In this document: positions 38,101 to 52,866 of the stretch, piece by piece
Layout: each line of letters begins with the position of its first letter
Position numbering within the stretch: position 1 is the first letter of the stretch
NCBI RefSeq assembly: GCF_037975245.1
Contig: NC_092579.1
Span: 4,056,001-4,120,000 of the forward strand
Source of the DNA: Apostichopus japonicus
Taxonomy: Eukaryota > Echinodermata > Holothuroidea > Aspidochirotida > Stichopodidae
DNA: 64,000 bases
Reading direction: 5' to 3'
The notes under the pieces: model-generated
The model's input: the letters and a program-made list of their open reading frames with translations, nothing else
What the model was told of the DNA's origin: nothing
The model's database searches: none
Made by a program: the position numbers and the translations under genes

Positions 38101-39559
38101 TGACAGTATTAATAAATATATAACAACACTGTTGATGAAACCATGGTGTGGAACATAGACATAAATATTTTATTTCCAAGTATTAAAAATCCTGAAGGCA
38201 TTCTACTTCTTTGTTTTTATTTATCAAAACCACAACTGTGACTTACTGTTGGTTTTCTTGCTATGTGACAAACTATACAACTGGTATCTTACAAATATGC
38301 AAATTAAGCTGAGGCTCACAGCACATGTCTACACGCCATGTCACCTTTCGCTAAGCACTAATGTACATTAATGTACAGAGTGGAAACAATGACAACGTAC
38401 TGTAACGTTACACAAAACAAGAAATGAAGAACACCTCTCAAGGTGTGAGTAATTAACTCTGCCAACATGTCAGTTATTTGTAGAGTGAGCTATAGCTCAC
38501 AGATCCCAGTGGAATTATTCAGTGATCCCTGCAGGCATTTCAACAATTAATGAAAAATTTATACCATGTGCCACCATAGCAATATCACTTTAACAGCTGG
38601 AGTTATTATCTCCTGGGAGGCTTGATGAAAGATTTTATGTAAGTCATGCAAACACTTTCAATGGAATATTTTAATCAGGACTCTAGTTTTAACATTCCAC
38701 GCAAAAAAGTATAAGGAGCAATACAACTTGCATTATATCTGTGCATTCTTTCATATTTGACATTTGCTTATGATATGAAAAGATATTTTCAAAATTCAAT
38801 CTCTTACATCAATAATATTAAAGGTCACCAGTTCGGCCTATATTCACCAAATTTTTAGCTCGTCAAAAATTGCGAAGAGTCTTGAAAAGAACTATTCAGG
38901 GGGTCATTCCTCTCCAAATTATTCTTAACGACCTTCAGGAATGTAAATTATCGATAACTGCCTCGGACAAGGTGAATGTTTGAAGGTGGCAGCGGAATTG
39001 CTCCGTGAATTACAATTGAACACAACATTGACAGAGCATTTACTGGCATATTTTGGGATAACTTTGCCAGCCTATAAGTTTAACATTGCACAAAATAACT
39101 ACTGTATATTAATATAGCACATATATGTACATAAGCTTGACCTCGATGACATTATCTGCAACAAACTTGTTTATTAATTGAACAAGATTCTAGTTCAGAT
39201 GTATACAATTCTTCTGAGGACTTTTGATAATTTTTGTTTCAGTCTTTTGACACTTAAAAAACGAAGATAAGATAATGTTACAATTTGTATGACAGTATCT
39301 GATAATTTCACAAATCATCTGGCAACCTCTAAATAACAGAGGAATGAAGATATATATATCTTTCAGCCATATTTAATGGACGATTTAGGCTGTCACGATA
39401 GCTTAATGCATCGCTTTGTGCATCATTATAATGCTATGTATAATATGGCTTGCGTCAAACTCTTGAGTTGCAACGTGATGGAATAGCGTGTTTATATATA
39501 TCTATATAGCTCTGCCAAGTTGTATTGAGCACTATACTGCTATTACTGAATTTTTTTTA

Positions 39560-39625
<66 letters not shown>

Positions 39626-42600
39626 CATATTAGATGATGTCTGTTTCACAGTGCATCACCTACACCATATGTGTTCTTATGTTCATGTGAGACTTTAATT
39701 GTTAACCCATAATTGATCCAGCTTCTAAGCTAGATTTGTACATTCTCTTTGCATTCTCTCCCTTCTCTCCTTTTGTTGTTTATTTGTAGCTGAATTTGTC
39801 ACTGTAAACCAGGAGACATTTGATGTAATTTCAGTTTCTCCTCTTAACAATTATCATAAGATGTTATTATCTCTAGGTGGTCACTTCAAACCTTGGACAC
39901 AATCCTTTTTATCCAATTATCAGGGCATGCTTCAGATGTATAATTTGCACTTTGTTAAATGAGTTTGCCATGGTAACCAAAAGTAGCTTTCAATTAAGAT
40001 CTCTGAACAATCCAAACCATCATCAGTGTACAGCATGTAATAAATCTGTCTACGATAAAACAAAGGTGGCAATCGCACTAGGAATGTATATGGCCTATTG
40101 ACACCGTAATAGTAGCGCTGAAGGAAACCAGAAAAATTAATTCAGTGTTTTATACTGTTTTTTTTTTAATTTTTAAAAGAAAATTAAATTGTATCACACT
40201 AAAAACTTCAAACTTAAAGAATTGTTAGCTGGAAAATGTGAATCAAACAAATCTCATTAACTAATGGTCTTCACACAATTCAAAATATTAAAAGCATGGA
40301 TATAATAGTTCCCACATATATTTGGGAAACAAAACTATAGTGTGCACGCAACTCAAAACATGAACAATCTTAGATATACACCTAAAAATTTGACGGTTCA
40401 AGGAAGACTTTTCAAAAATTGGAAGAATGGTGCAATACACCAAATTTGATCCCAAGCATACCTAAAGGAAATGGTAAACAGTTAACTATTCTGTGGGCAA
40501 AAGAATCTGATGATTAAAGAAAAATGATGATTAAGGAGTGTAATAGCTCAGTGGTTAACTTATGACCAATTCCTGATGAGAAGGAATTACAAACACAAGA
40601 TACTAAACACACAAAAATATGCATAACTATAGACTAGACCAACCAGACTACTCTTAAGGTTCCGACCATATTTTCACAAACATTTTAACAGGATGTTGAT
40701 GACGTTTAACTGCAAAAACTTGTTAAAAATCTGCAAATTGAACCATCTTAACGAGGTGTAATTATCAGTGAAACATACAGAGAGTTGTTAGCTGTTAATG
40801 TTTTAACATAGAGTGTTAGCTCACAGTGGTTAACGTCGGTGCCTTTCAATCATAAGGTCCCGAGTTCGAATCACTCCAAGATTAATGTATGTCATCCAGT
40901 TACAGAGTTGTTAAAAATTGACAATTCATAATCATCGACGTTAAATATGAATGTAAGAGACTGACTTCAGTCAGGTTGCGGCTTTGATAAGCAAATGAGG
41001 CTTCTTCGCGAGTTCCTGCTTACAGGAGGATCTAAAAACTAAAAATGCAACTCTTTGCTCCAGGTGAAATGAGGCTTCATAGAGTACAAAGTATGAATGG
41101 CAATAGGCAGCATGTCAGAAAGAATAGCTGCAGCTGCTGCAAGATTCTGTGCAGCAAGGCTGAAGCATTATCAAAGTCTGCATCCTACCTAGCATGACTG
41201 CAGAGGATGCTACAGCCCAATCAACGTTGTTGTACTTTTGACACAGCAATGCCTTATACTTATTGTTACACTGTCGGGGATCATGCATTGAATGTGTGCT
41301 ATTTGCAAGAGATGATCCCAAAAAAAATACTTGTTCATTATTTACAGCAGCTCTATAGATCGCACAGTCAATAAATCAAAACTAATATTTGTGGGACTTT
41401 TGAGGGATAAGGGGAGAGGATTCTAGGTAGGGCTATAGTCCCTGGGGGTCTCAGGTAAATCAGTGCTTGGGGCAAATATAGGTAAAGAATAAAGTATCCT
41501 TTCATTTTTTCCTCTACAAGAAAAAAAAGAAAACTTCATGAAGGGCAGACGAATGACTCTTGACATCACTGAGTCTACATTCTTTTATTAAAGTTGTGAT
41601 CAACTAAAAGTAGCCCCACATTATACAGTATGCTATAAGGGCATATTCATGTTGTTTTGAGGAGGGGATGGGGAAAGGGGGAGGTTGAACATCATGAGTG
41701 GCTTGATCTGTGTCACCCATTTAAATCAATTAGAACATGATTGGGCTTTTTCCTACATTAATATTGCGATTTCTTAAAAAGCAGCTTACTTAGTTGATCT
41801 TCATAACCTAGCTATTCAAAGCCTATTGACACTATAATCCTAGTACAACGTAGGCCATTAGCATGACTTGGCTTTTACAAGTGATTAATAATAAATTCAC
41901 CAAAAATTATCCCCCCTCAATTTCCCCTTCCACCTTCCACATTTTTTTTCTCCACACTTTTCTTATTTGTCCTTCCCCAGTTTACTCCCCACCATCTTCC
42001 CTTAATCCTCTCTTTGTCTCTCTACAGTTTATCTCCTACCTCTCCTCTTCCCTGTTGGTTTCCTTCTTCTCTCCATCCCTTGTCTTCTAATCCTCTAACA
42101 TCTTTCTCTGTTGTGTTCACTCTGCTCATTAACCTGTCCGTGCTCTGTGTATGCATTTGTCCCTTCTGTTACTGTTACTTGTCATTCAGCCTCTGAAGAA
42201 GATCCTGCTAGGATCCAAACGTCAGGTCCAGGCTCTTACTTTTACACATATCTCTTACACAGGCTCTTTAGTGGATAAGCAGTTTGCTAACAGTTTTGTT
42301 TTATTTGGGAAAAAAATTATCTGGTTGTTACAATGTTGTACATCAAATCAAGTCCAACTCGCTTGTCCTTCATAAATTTGGAAAATAACTCCAAAAGAAT
42401 ATGTCTTAGTTTGATGAATTATAATCTCGGTAGGTGTGGTATCATTTTCTACCAAACTGAGGAAGCTACTTTCAAGGTATAGCTCCAGTTTATACTTACA
42501 GGTGGGTAGTGCATCCTCCAGTAAGCCCTTTCCTGAGTCTCTCGGATTATTCTGTCTGCTGTCTTCCTCTGTTTAGCTATCCTGCACATGAAACGAGACA

Positions 42601-45600
42601 CATGAACATAAAGCGGTAATATGACCAAAAAGCCGTCTAGAGACTTACCAATGGTACGGGTGAGGGAAAGAGGACGTTGGTGGGGGGGGGGGAGTGCAGG
42701 CAGGTGTCAGCTGAATTAATATTCAATGGTCCATATACCTGAAACAGACGACTTCAGGTTCTTCAGAGTTTGTGTTTATTAGCTGACTTAAGCAAAATCT
42801 CGATCAGCCCGTTATACCTTCTCCCCCCATCCCCTTATGAATATTTATTGAAGAATGCCAAAATTACACTTTAATTGTTGATATCAACTACTATTATATA
42901 TATCCCAGACATACAGTTAAAACAAGGAGCAGTTATGGTGAAATTTGCATCTAGAAGTTCCTTCTCATGTTAGGTCCTGCCCACCACTCCCTAATACGCA
43001 TAATATGTGATCTGCACAAAAAGTCAACAGGAATCATCACTGGGTGATGGGATATCATTTTACCTAGCAACAAATCAAAACATGTTTAGGCATCACATAA
43101 ACACGTACTCACACACACACACACACACACGCCAACTTGATTACATACATTGCTAATGCTTTCAGCATATAGAACCAAGAACGTGACTGTTTAACCCATC
43201 CGTCATGATGTCATTCTAGCACTAGCTGTAGCCAACTGATCATTACTTCAACTTTACAGAACATTGTCGACACCTTTGTCTCCATAACGACTCATACTAT
43301 CGGGAAGCCATTTCGGTAAAAATGCAATCACATATGTATATCTTTGACACAAAGCAATCTACATCTTCAACCAGACCCTTAAATTAATATAACACCGGTT
43401 CCTTAATAACACAGACAGATTTGTTGATTAACTAGCTCTCCCTCAACTGATCTTATCCAAGGAAAACGCTCTTATCTGATGAATTTAAATCAAAGGTTCA
43501 CACTTTGGTTTCCGATTCCACGACGACAAGGCCGCATTTCTGCATAATTTTTTAACTATAAAATGTTACAAACAGCATGATGTCTTTCGTTTTAATACTT
43601 CACTGTAGACAAAATCAGTATCAAAAGATACAAACAATCTTTGTCATTTCTCATTTGCGACACAAATTAAACTTAAAAATATCGTCTTATATTTTAAGGC
43701 TTAACATGATCTCCTTTCATAATTTTTCCTTACAATTTTCCCATCATTTTGTAAAATATTTTGCCTTGGAATACTCAAGTCCCTCTTTATTGGATGTCAT
43801 AATTTTGCAGACTTCTTGACCCTGATCCTTCTATGATATGAATGCAAAGTTTCTAGCTGGCAGCTCATTGTGGAGATCATTGTTTATGGAGCAACCTGAG
43901 CTTATTTGAGGAAAGAAAAAATAGGTCAGATTTCCCCATGGTCAAGTCCAAGAAAAACTGATCAGAAAATACAGTTACATAACCTTGAGATGATATGAGG
44001 GTCAGCAAGTGACACAGTTTATATTAAGGTACATCTTTTCAATATAAATGGACTTCTCTCAAAACTGAAAAATTGCCTCACGGTCATGATAAGTCAGTTT
44101 GATAGTGACAAATGGCATATATATATATACAATAGTGTCAGAACTGGGGGCAGATTCTAGGTACCTTATTATGAAGTTAGATTTATACTGACTACAGTAT
44201 TACTATTAAAAAAGATTACAAAATATAAATAAATAAACAGAGAGGATGGGGAAGAAGAGGGGTTGACAGAAATTTGACAACTCATCGCTTACAAATATAC
44301 CAACCAGTAATAAAAATTGTTCTCAGGATTAAGAAACTCATATCTTAGCCGTTAACTGTTGCCATAGTAACAATTGCCACTAGCCATATATAAATGCAAT
44401 GGTAATTATGTGTGTTAGCTGCACTTATAATGTCAGGAATTAGGACAATTTGGGAGGCGGTTTGAAGTCCAATATACTGTCATGTTTTTATGTGTTGGGA
44501 CCTACATGCAATATAGTACAATATATGCAAGACCCCTTGCAACTGTGGGTAGGAATCAGGGGTGAATCCACAGAGAGGTCCAGGGGGACTTGGCCTCCTC
44601 CTCCTCTGAAAATAATTGGAAATAAAACTTAGCTGCAGGCATAATTTTGCTAAAAGCAAGGTACATAGAGGAAAAATTGAGCATTCGTATCTTACTTTTT
44701 GGTTTTTCCGAAAGGAAAAACTATGGAGTCACTCTTACCGACCTTGCAAAATTGTGAGAGTGACCGCGGATTGCAAAGTCGGTAATGACTATAACGGTTA
44801 GATTCGTCCCACACGGCAAGATACAGAAATGATGTACTCAGAGTCAAAGACTTGGTCGTTTGGCCAGCATAGTCTATGCTAAGTTCTTCAATACCGCCCT
44901 CAATTGCTTTCAGGAAACATTTTATACCGTGGTTTTGATTAACAATGGTTTGTTGTGTACCATTATTTCAGTAGCAGTTTTTTGTTTGACTGATCCTTTT
45001 TCCAAGAAGCCCTGTTTTGTTTGACCTTATATAGATCTGCCACTACAAATGTCTACATTTCAATCTTTAATTTCTATTTGCTTGTACTGTTGCTTGGCAT
45101 GAGGATCAAACATTGTCTGCCACGCAAACCATTGTTGGGACTTTACACATGGCTTTAATTGTCATCAAGAACAATGATCACCACCCAGAATAGAACAGCT
45201 ACTGTAGACCTGTATCAACATACAGTTACTCTAATAAATGCCAAAATCTAACCAAAGTCATATAAAGAATTCTAATTTAATTTAAAATGGTCAAATCTAT
45301 TTTTGTTGTTACCCTTTTCCAAGAGCAAATTGAAAGGAAATTTAATCCTGACGTTTGAAGAAATCAGACCATCATAGATGGCTGCAGCAGAAAGTTTGGA
45401 ATGTAATTTAATAACACAGTATTTTGCATTTCTTTGGCAATTTTCGCCCAATTGCATCAAACCCTTATACCAAGTATTAACCAAAGTAAGATTAGGTATT
45501 GATCACGAAAACCCACCAATCATATTATTATACCATATGAGTATTGCCATGGAATTTTAAAAATGTCATCACCTGACATCGTTTCATATTGACATTTACG

Positions 45601-48600
45601 AATCAGGGAGAGCAAAAATCTATTAAAATGGCTCATTTTCTCTCCATTGTTAAAAACAAAAAGTTGATTCTCATTCATGCACTCATTTTTTATTTTTTTT
45701 TGGTGTGGTAAAAGTCAGAATATGAATGGTCAGAGAGGGGTTTATGGGCCTCCTTTGAATTTTAATTGACACAAAAATTTAGCTGCACACATAATTTTGA
45801 CGAAATTTAATCATGATTTGTGCGGGTATTCCTTTCTTTTTGTTCTACTGATGTTTTTTTCTTTAAGATATACCACTATATTTTAATTTGTAATTTCAAG
45901 TCTCCCAGGCCCCTGTTCTGAGATACCCTGGATCGGCCGGTGCTTATTATAGTTACAAGATATCAAATACTACTGACCCCAACAGGTAGACAAATGTATG
46001 TACCTAAGACAAACAACCATTGTGTACTTTTTCCCTCCTCTGAAAGCACAATAGCAAACAGATAATGTTTGACCTTGCCAGTACAAATCCAACTCCTGAA
46101 ATCGCCTTCATGGAACCGGAACAGCCGCAGAAATGATATGCCGAATCGCGCACTCACGTAAATGACAGAAAGTAACATGACAATGCCTTACACAAATGGG
46201 CAGTAAATTAAAGAGCTTGGTTTACAGCGAGAATTTCAAAAACTGTCGTTCAGTTTTGTGAGTATCGATTTTATCATTCAAATTAGAGACTGAATACAAG
46301 AAATTGATGTAAATATATGTCACCGATAACGGCAATCATGCTGTAGAATAAAAGCTCTAATGTCATGTTCTCGTTTTCAATTTTTTGTATTTCTGTTTTT
46401 GAATCTTTCCAAAACTGCTTGAAAAGTCAATAATAGTCTTTCATGTGCGTAAGATATAAATCACATGGTAAAGCAGATCTATACAATTTTTAAAATGATT
46501 ACTTGCTAAAACAACATACCAAATAGGGCGGTAACAATTTGAATGATTTTGATAGGGATGTGGTGCAGGAAGCGGGTGAATAAAGGGGGCAGGGATGAAG
46601 GGGAGGGAGAGAGGCAAGGGGGGAGGGAGGGAGAAGGGAATTGTGGAGATGTATTGTGGGCAGACTGCAGGTGGGTGTTTAATGGTTTGCCTGGCCCCTC
46701 TGACACTCGTAAATAGGCAGACATCTGCTGGATAGGCCTACATGGCGGAAGAAGGGGGTGGGGTCAGGGGCTATACATGCAGCCCTGGAACCTGAGGTCA
46801 AACAGCACCCTGGGGAAATATGGGAGGAGAAATAATGCATTCATATGCCTATGTAGGAACTGTACCAAGATATAGTGATTTAATTGTCCAAACTAGTGTC
46901 CAACTTGCTCTTAACATCCATACTCTTTAACTTTACCTCTGGTCAACTGACAACTTTCAAATACACATGTATGGACTATTCAGTCATTTGAATAATTCGG
47001 TTTATACTGTCTTTACATTATCTTTGGCGACAGTTTACAACTTTTTTAAGGGGCGCAGGCAAAGTTTGATTTAATTTCAAGACTATAGAACAATAAGACT
47101 CGATGAAAATCTATCAGAATCTGAGAAAACCGAACAGTCTTCTAACGAGTCAAAAGAGATCAGATTTGTTTCATTTTCGTCCCCAAACACACAGAACACC
47201 TGTCAATATGCTGACTTTCATTTACGTCACATACTTTTACAGCTCATCAATTCGAGAATTTGTCTCCGTTTGTAGTTGAGTTCAAAAACATATCACATTT
47301 CTTTTCTTTCTTTTACTTCTTCTTTTTTTATCCTCTCTTAAATTCTCTAACTATTCCTCTCTTTTCCTTTCTCTCTCTCTATCCTGAGAATCAAAATAGA
47401 CCTCAATTCAATACCGAAATGAAAATTGCCTTGGGTACCCACCAAGGTGTCTTGAGAGGATAAAATGCACGAATATATTGCAATCCTTGGATAAAACCAG
47501 ACACAATGACATTTCTAAGAATGATAAAAGCTCATAATATCAGAGGCCATTCCTCCCTTCTTTTTTTTTGCAGTCTTGCATTTAATTTAGTTTAAGGCTT
47601 TTGGAAAAGATTTAAGGGAAATGGCTGTGACACACTTTCTGACAAGATTTGTTTCAAAGTTCACTGCACAGTTAATATCCTTATTAAATTGTGAGAATTC
47701 TTTTTAAATTTTTTTCTTCTTCATCATTATTATAAATTATATTACCTTTGTCAGATCTTTGCTGAAGATATGATTAACAGCTTTTACATAATCTTGCAGG
47801 TGTGAGCTTGAGAATACATAATTAAGTCTTTTGCAGAAGGATGTCATGTAGTTCGCATATAGTCTTCCCTACATATCAGTTTGTAGCATAAAAACTCTTG
47901 AGACTGTATTAAAAAAAGTAACAGTTAAGCATAGATATCCATGTACATTCTGTGCCGCACATGAACACAACATAACTTTTTAGTGAAAGGAATTCATAAC
48001 GATTGTTTGTAAGATCGTACTTCAGTCAACCGTCCTGGGATCCTACTGATAAAATAATGCAGCTCACATATATCATGAATTAGTGCTGATAGGTACCGAA
48101 TAGAGGGGTGGTAGTAGAGCGAGGGTGCCATCGTTGTGTGGAGACAGGTATTTATTTGGAAACAAAAGAAGACTTAAAACTTTGGTCAGGACAGGAAAAT
48201 CAGTATAAAAAAGATCTTTTTCATGAAAATGTAATCACATGTAATTACCTATTTTGCTCTTGTGCCTGGAATAAAATAAACTCCCATTTGTGCGAGAGAA
48301 GCCTCTGGAGGTTGTTGTAAGCAGTCTGTAAAAGAATAATAGAAGAATGCAATCAGTTTAGAAAAACAAAAAGGGGAGGGGGGGGGGGGGGAGCTAGCAC
48401 AAAGAGACAAAGAATTGCACACATGTTTGAACAATTTTCAGACTAATTCATAGGCATTTCACCAAATATTTTGGTGAAAATTGTGACAAATATGCTGCAA
48501 ATTTTTTGTGCACCTTCTGAAAGAAAATAAATTGCAATGTGTTCTTTAATGATAAACTTAAATTATTACTATCATTATTATTGTTATGACTTCCCCCAAA

Positions 48601-51600
48601 ATTATATCCAATATGGAAGGGTAATATCAAGGCATATGATTGTATGTAATTGGCATGCCATGTAATAACCGATGCATGCCTAAATGCACATTAACATGTT
48701 GAACGGGCGCGAAGCGGGCGAAAAATTTTGGTTATAATTTCAGGCAAGTCGTTACAATTTATAAAAACCCATGTTTTATTTTTTTTTCATTATATCTTGG
48801 ATATGTATTTAAAATATTTCTACTGACGCTATGTTTGAATAACTACGAAGAAAAAAATACATATATAATGTTCAAACTATGAAAGCCTGTAATCTCTATC
48901 TTAGACTTACGAACCTTATCGTATTTTTATTTTTACTTTTTTATTTTTTTTTCCAAATTTTATTTCAACATTCTTACATTGCATAAATTATAATTTCAAC
49001 ATTCTTACATTGCATAAATTATAATTTCAACATTCTTTTGTTGCATAAATTATAAAGGAAATTATTATAGGAAATTGGCGCATGAAATTTAGACATTTGT
49101 AAATATTCTTCTACTTGAAGCATAAATTTAAATCGAAATAAAAATTTGTTTAAATTAGGGAATTCTTCTTCAACTTTCTTCTTGAAAATATAATATTTTA
49201 GGTGGAAAATCAGAAAGTTGTAAGGGGTGCTTTAGGCACAATTTGTACCCGAAAAAAATGTCCTGCTTTGAAAAAATAAATTGTTGGCCAAGCACAACAT
49301 CTAAAATAAATGACTTGCTCATATTACAATCCCAAACTAAATGATCAATAGTTTCTTCATTCTCCTCCCAAAAGGTGCACATTGAATTATTTTTAATATT
49401 CAATTGATGAAGCAAACGATTTGACCCCAGAATCCTATGAATAAAACGATACTGAAAAAATTTAATCTTACTGTCTCTTAATGACTGACAAGGGCTTAAA
49501 AAGACCCTTCTCCATTGATCCTCATTAAAAACCCATGTTATTCACAGTCAGGTACATGCTGGAAACAGATATTGCCTAAAATCTCTTTAAAATATGTAAC
49601 TTCAATTAAACAATGGGGGCAATAAAGACTTGCTGATGATATAATGTAGTCAACCAATAATGGATGCAGTTTAATTTACATGCTACCACATCTTCCATCA
49701 GCAAAGCTAGATGGATTGCAGCTTTTACACACATTCACATTGCATGCAGTGCATAGTTGAAGCAGCCGATCTCTGTACAAGCTAGATCACTGTATACAGT
49801 TTGTTATTAATGTTGTACACATAGTTTCTTATGAGTCTACCGGCAGAAAAATGCAAGTGACTTTTTTTTTCGTACTGACAAATGAGGAATCCAGCGGTCA
49901 AGACAGCTAGTGACACTCAATCCCTCCCATGCAGAAGAACTCACACTAACATTAGGCACCATCAGATATATAAACTAATACATATCAGTATATAACATAA
50001 AATATCAAGATCAATGCACGCTGCAGACACTGAAAGAAAATATCCAGGCCCATTTCCGCCGTATTGAATACCAGCTGTTTCTATGGGGATCAATAGACAA
50101 GGTTGTCGAGATTCATATTGAAGAAAAAAAATCATTTTTATTCACAGTTCTCTGAGGAATAGTTCATCTTTCAGAACGAGCTTTCAGTAGCGGTTCAAAA
50201 CTCATGTATATAGTTGCTGTATTCATGGCTCCTAACCATTTGCCATGCTGTTTAATTTTATTGTTGTTTCATTTTTGTTCCCATATATAGTATGTGCAAA
50301 AGAAATCAGTCTTTTAAAATAATTATTTCTTAAGTATCCAATTGGTTTCTTTGCTTTTTTTAATTTAAGCAAGTTGAGTTTATCTTGTCGTTATGATATT
50401 TCAGTCTTGGTTTCTTCCAAGATACAGTATATTAATGAGGCACGGGATTTAGGAGGTGGTTAGTAATTTTTTCCGACCTCCTTCTCCATAGAAAAAAGAA
50501 TGTTACACCTCATTCTAAACTAGGTCAGATTACCGGTATCAGACGTTCCTTTGTGCCTGGGTCTTCACTCCTTTTAATGAGGGTAGTCCTGCTCAGTGCA
50601 GGAGCACCGCTTTCCAGAGGAGCCCTCAGTGGCTGATAATTAGAGATGTTTGTACTTTACGAATATTTAATGCATTGTTAACATGTTATATAACTTGACT
50701 GCTTTCCACATGAGAAACTGATCATATAGTCTGGATACTACATGCAGGCTGTTAGATAGCTCAGTCACTTTGATTGATGGGCCTTGGATATTTAAAGGTG
50801 ATTTAATTCTCAAAAAGGCACAGAAATAAAGAACAGAAATACAACCTGGCCTAATAGCTGTATTTTTTTAAAGTCTCTTGCTAATGTAATGGTTGTGGTA
50901 GTCATCCAGTTCTTTTCAACAATTGAAATGTAACATAATTAATAATAATAGTAATAATGGACATTTATAATGCGCTGGTATATCCGTCAAAAAAGACGCT
51001 CATGCGCAGTGACACAGTGCGTCGGCAAAACAAAAAACAGTAAACGTAGTACAAGACAAAAATGCAAGCCAAAATGGGCAACATGTAGTGAACAATTAAT
51101 TTAAACAGTTTTCATTAAATGAGTCTTGAGAGAGCATTTAAAAGAAGCAAGAGATGGACTGTGTTTTACATGTTCTGGAAGGCTGTTCCACAGAGAAGGG
51201 GCAGCAGCAGCAAAAGCTCTTTGGCCCCATGATCGATTTGAGTGATTTTCACACAGAAGTAATTTATTGTGTGATCTCGTAATAGTTGTCTAAATGGATC
51301 TGTAGCATATATCACTACGTGAAAAGTGACACTCTTAAGATTGATCAACTATGTACCACAGTGTGAAAGAAACTCAACTCAGTGACTTCCAACTAATAAT
51401 AAACCTCGGGTAATTAAGTTAGATTTCGTTAATGGTGATATTGCTTAAGGCAAATTTCCTACTCGCCCAATTATATAGAGTATATATACTCTTAACATGC
51501 GATAAGGTTTGTGCGAATTAAGCCAAGACGTATAAAACTTGAATAAAATAAGAGGTGAAAAGGCTAGTTTTTACAAAACTAGGTTAAACGATACAAATTT

Positions 51601-52835
51601 GGGCAATTTCCAGAGAACAGTCATTTATGGATTCCTTCTAGGTATCCATACATGGACACAACTTTGAAATCATGCAAATGGAAAAACTGGTATATGCTCT
51701 TTAGTGATGTGACAAGTATGGTTCACTTCTCTCGTATAAAAGACAGGATCGAGTAAATCATTTGAGGGCCAGCATCATATTTGAAAGAGAATCAAACCAA
51801 AATGAATATAATCATAATCTTCATTGATAGAGATTCTTTTAAACAGTGAAAAAATGATCCAAAATGCTGGGGCAAATCAGCTCTCTTTTGAGAGAGATAT
51901 CTAGGTTTAAAAGTTGCACTAGGAGGCTGCCGGTTTGATAACAAATGTGTGATCCCATGGTGCAACTTAGAGATCATTTACTCCCCCATTGACTTTCTTA
52001 CTATATTTTCAAGGTGATTGTAAACAATGGAAACAATGTGACATTAATTCATGCTAAAACCTTTCAATCACAATTGGAAATTGTCATAAAGGACTTTACT
52101 GTCACAATCAAATCATTAATAGATACTTTCTTGACTGATTTCAAAATGTCTCCGATCTTTAGCAATAATTTGGCAGGTCAAACCTTTCTGGGGAGTACTT
52201 TTTGCAATTATTATCAATTTTAGCAAAAATTTACAGTCAAGAGTAATGGCTCAAATTTTGGTGGCAAATGTTGAATAAAAAACGACTTCTATTCTTCTTA
52301 AAGAGTGATTTGGGACACAAACTTAATTTTCATTTGTTGTTGATCAATAAAAAACACCACAAACAGCCCACATTCTAATTCTCTGTCACTTTTAATATAT
52401 ATACTGTAAGAGGTGTCTCTTTAAACATCTGAGGCTCATGAATTAAAGTGACTGCACTAATAAGTCTAACACTTTTCTCTTCTGTAACATTATCAAGACT
52501 AAAATTTTACCTTAATTCCCCAATTAATGAGTTTGAAAATTTCAGTTAATATCAAAGAACCGGTGCGGTGGCCGAGTGGATAAAGGCGGTGGCACTTGAA
52601 GCAATGAGGCTTGGCAATCGGGAGGTTCCGGGTTCGAAATCCGGCTGGGTCAAAGTAAGGTGGGTTTTTCATCCAAGAGCAATCTATGGTTTTCCCATCT
52701 GAAATGACTTTCTAAATTGAAAATGTGCCAAATTTGAGTTTAAATTAGCCACCCTACGTGTAAGTTGTAATCCATAAGCCCTTGCGGGTTTCTCCCACAT
52801 ATGTGGTCGCTTATGGGTTGTAAAAATAACTGCTG

Positions 52836-52866
<31 letters not shown>

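Larger units (their letters stand above)
20743..42499 (-). other. 21.8-kb intron between exons 6 and 5
   Basis: Contains MITE copies B and C, the 1.07-kb TIR element, a foldback at 26092-26278, three plus-strand coding candidates (27539, about 30935-34768, 37215-40101), Penelope fragments and a SINE. I see nothing definite in 22758-23466, 23821-24600, 26440-27538, 27655-30600, 34810-37170 and 41050-42110, apart from G- or C-runs (near 23040, 28707, 35085, 35701, 35830), T/C-rich tracts (35510-35700, 41930-42110) and AT-rich sequence. Confidence 0.6.
42582..48248 (-). other. intron between exons 5 and 4
   Basis: Holds two related hAT-like MITE pieces (about 44549-44720 and 45715-45945), a dispersed repeat (44762-44930), a (CA)n run at about 43110-43131, G-rich sequence near 46585-46640 and T/C-rich sequence near 47300-47380. 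Nothing clear in 42650-44540 or 46180-48248. Confidence 0.5.

Noticed and set aside
41863-42196. Plus-strand frames rich in Ser, Pro and Phe
   Set aside because: Product of a T/C-rich tract, not a gene.
46083-46161. GC-richer exon-like block between RGS9-like exons 4 and 5
   Set aside because: On the minus strand it would be 79 nt and break the phase; no R7 sequence is missing there.
52562-52655. tRNA gene
   Set aside because: A and B boxes fit, but the attached body and (TTA)n tail identify a SINE.
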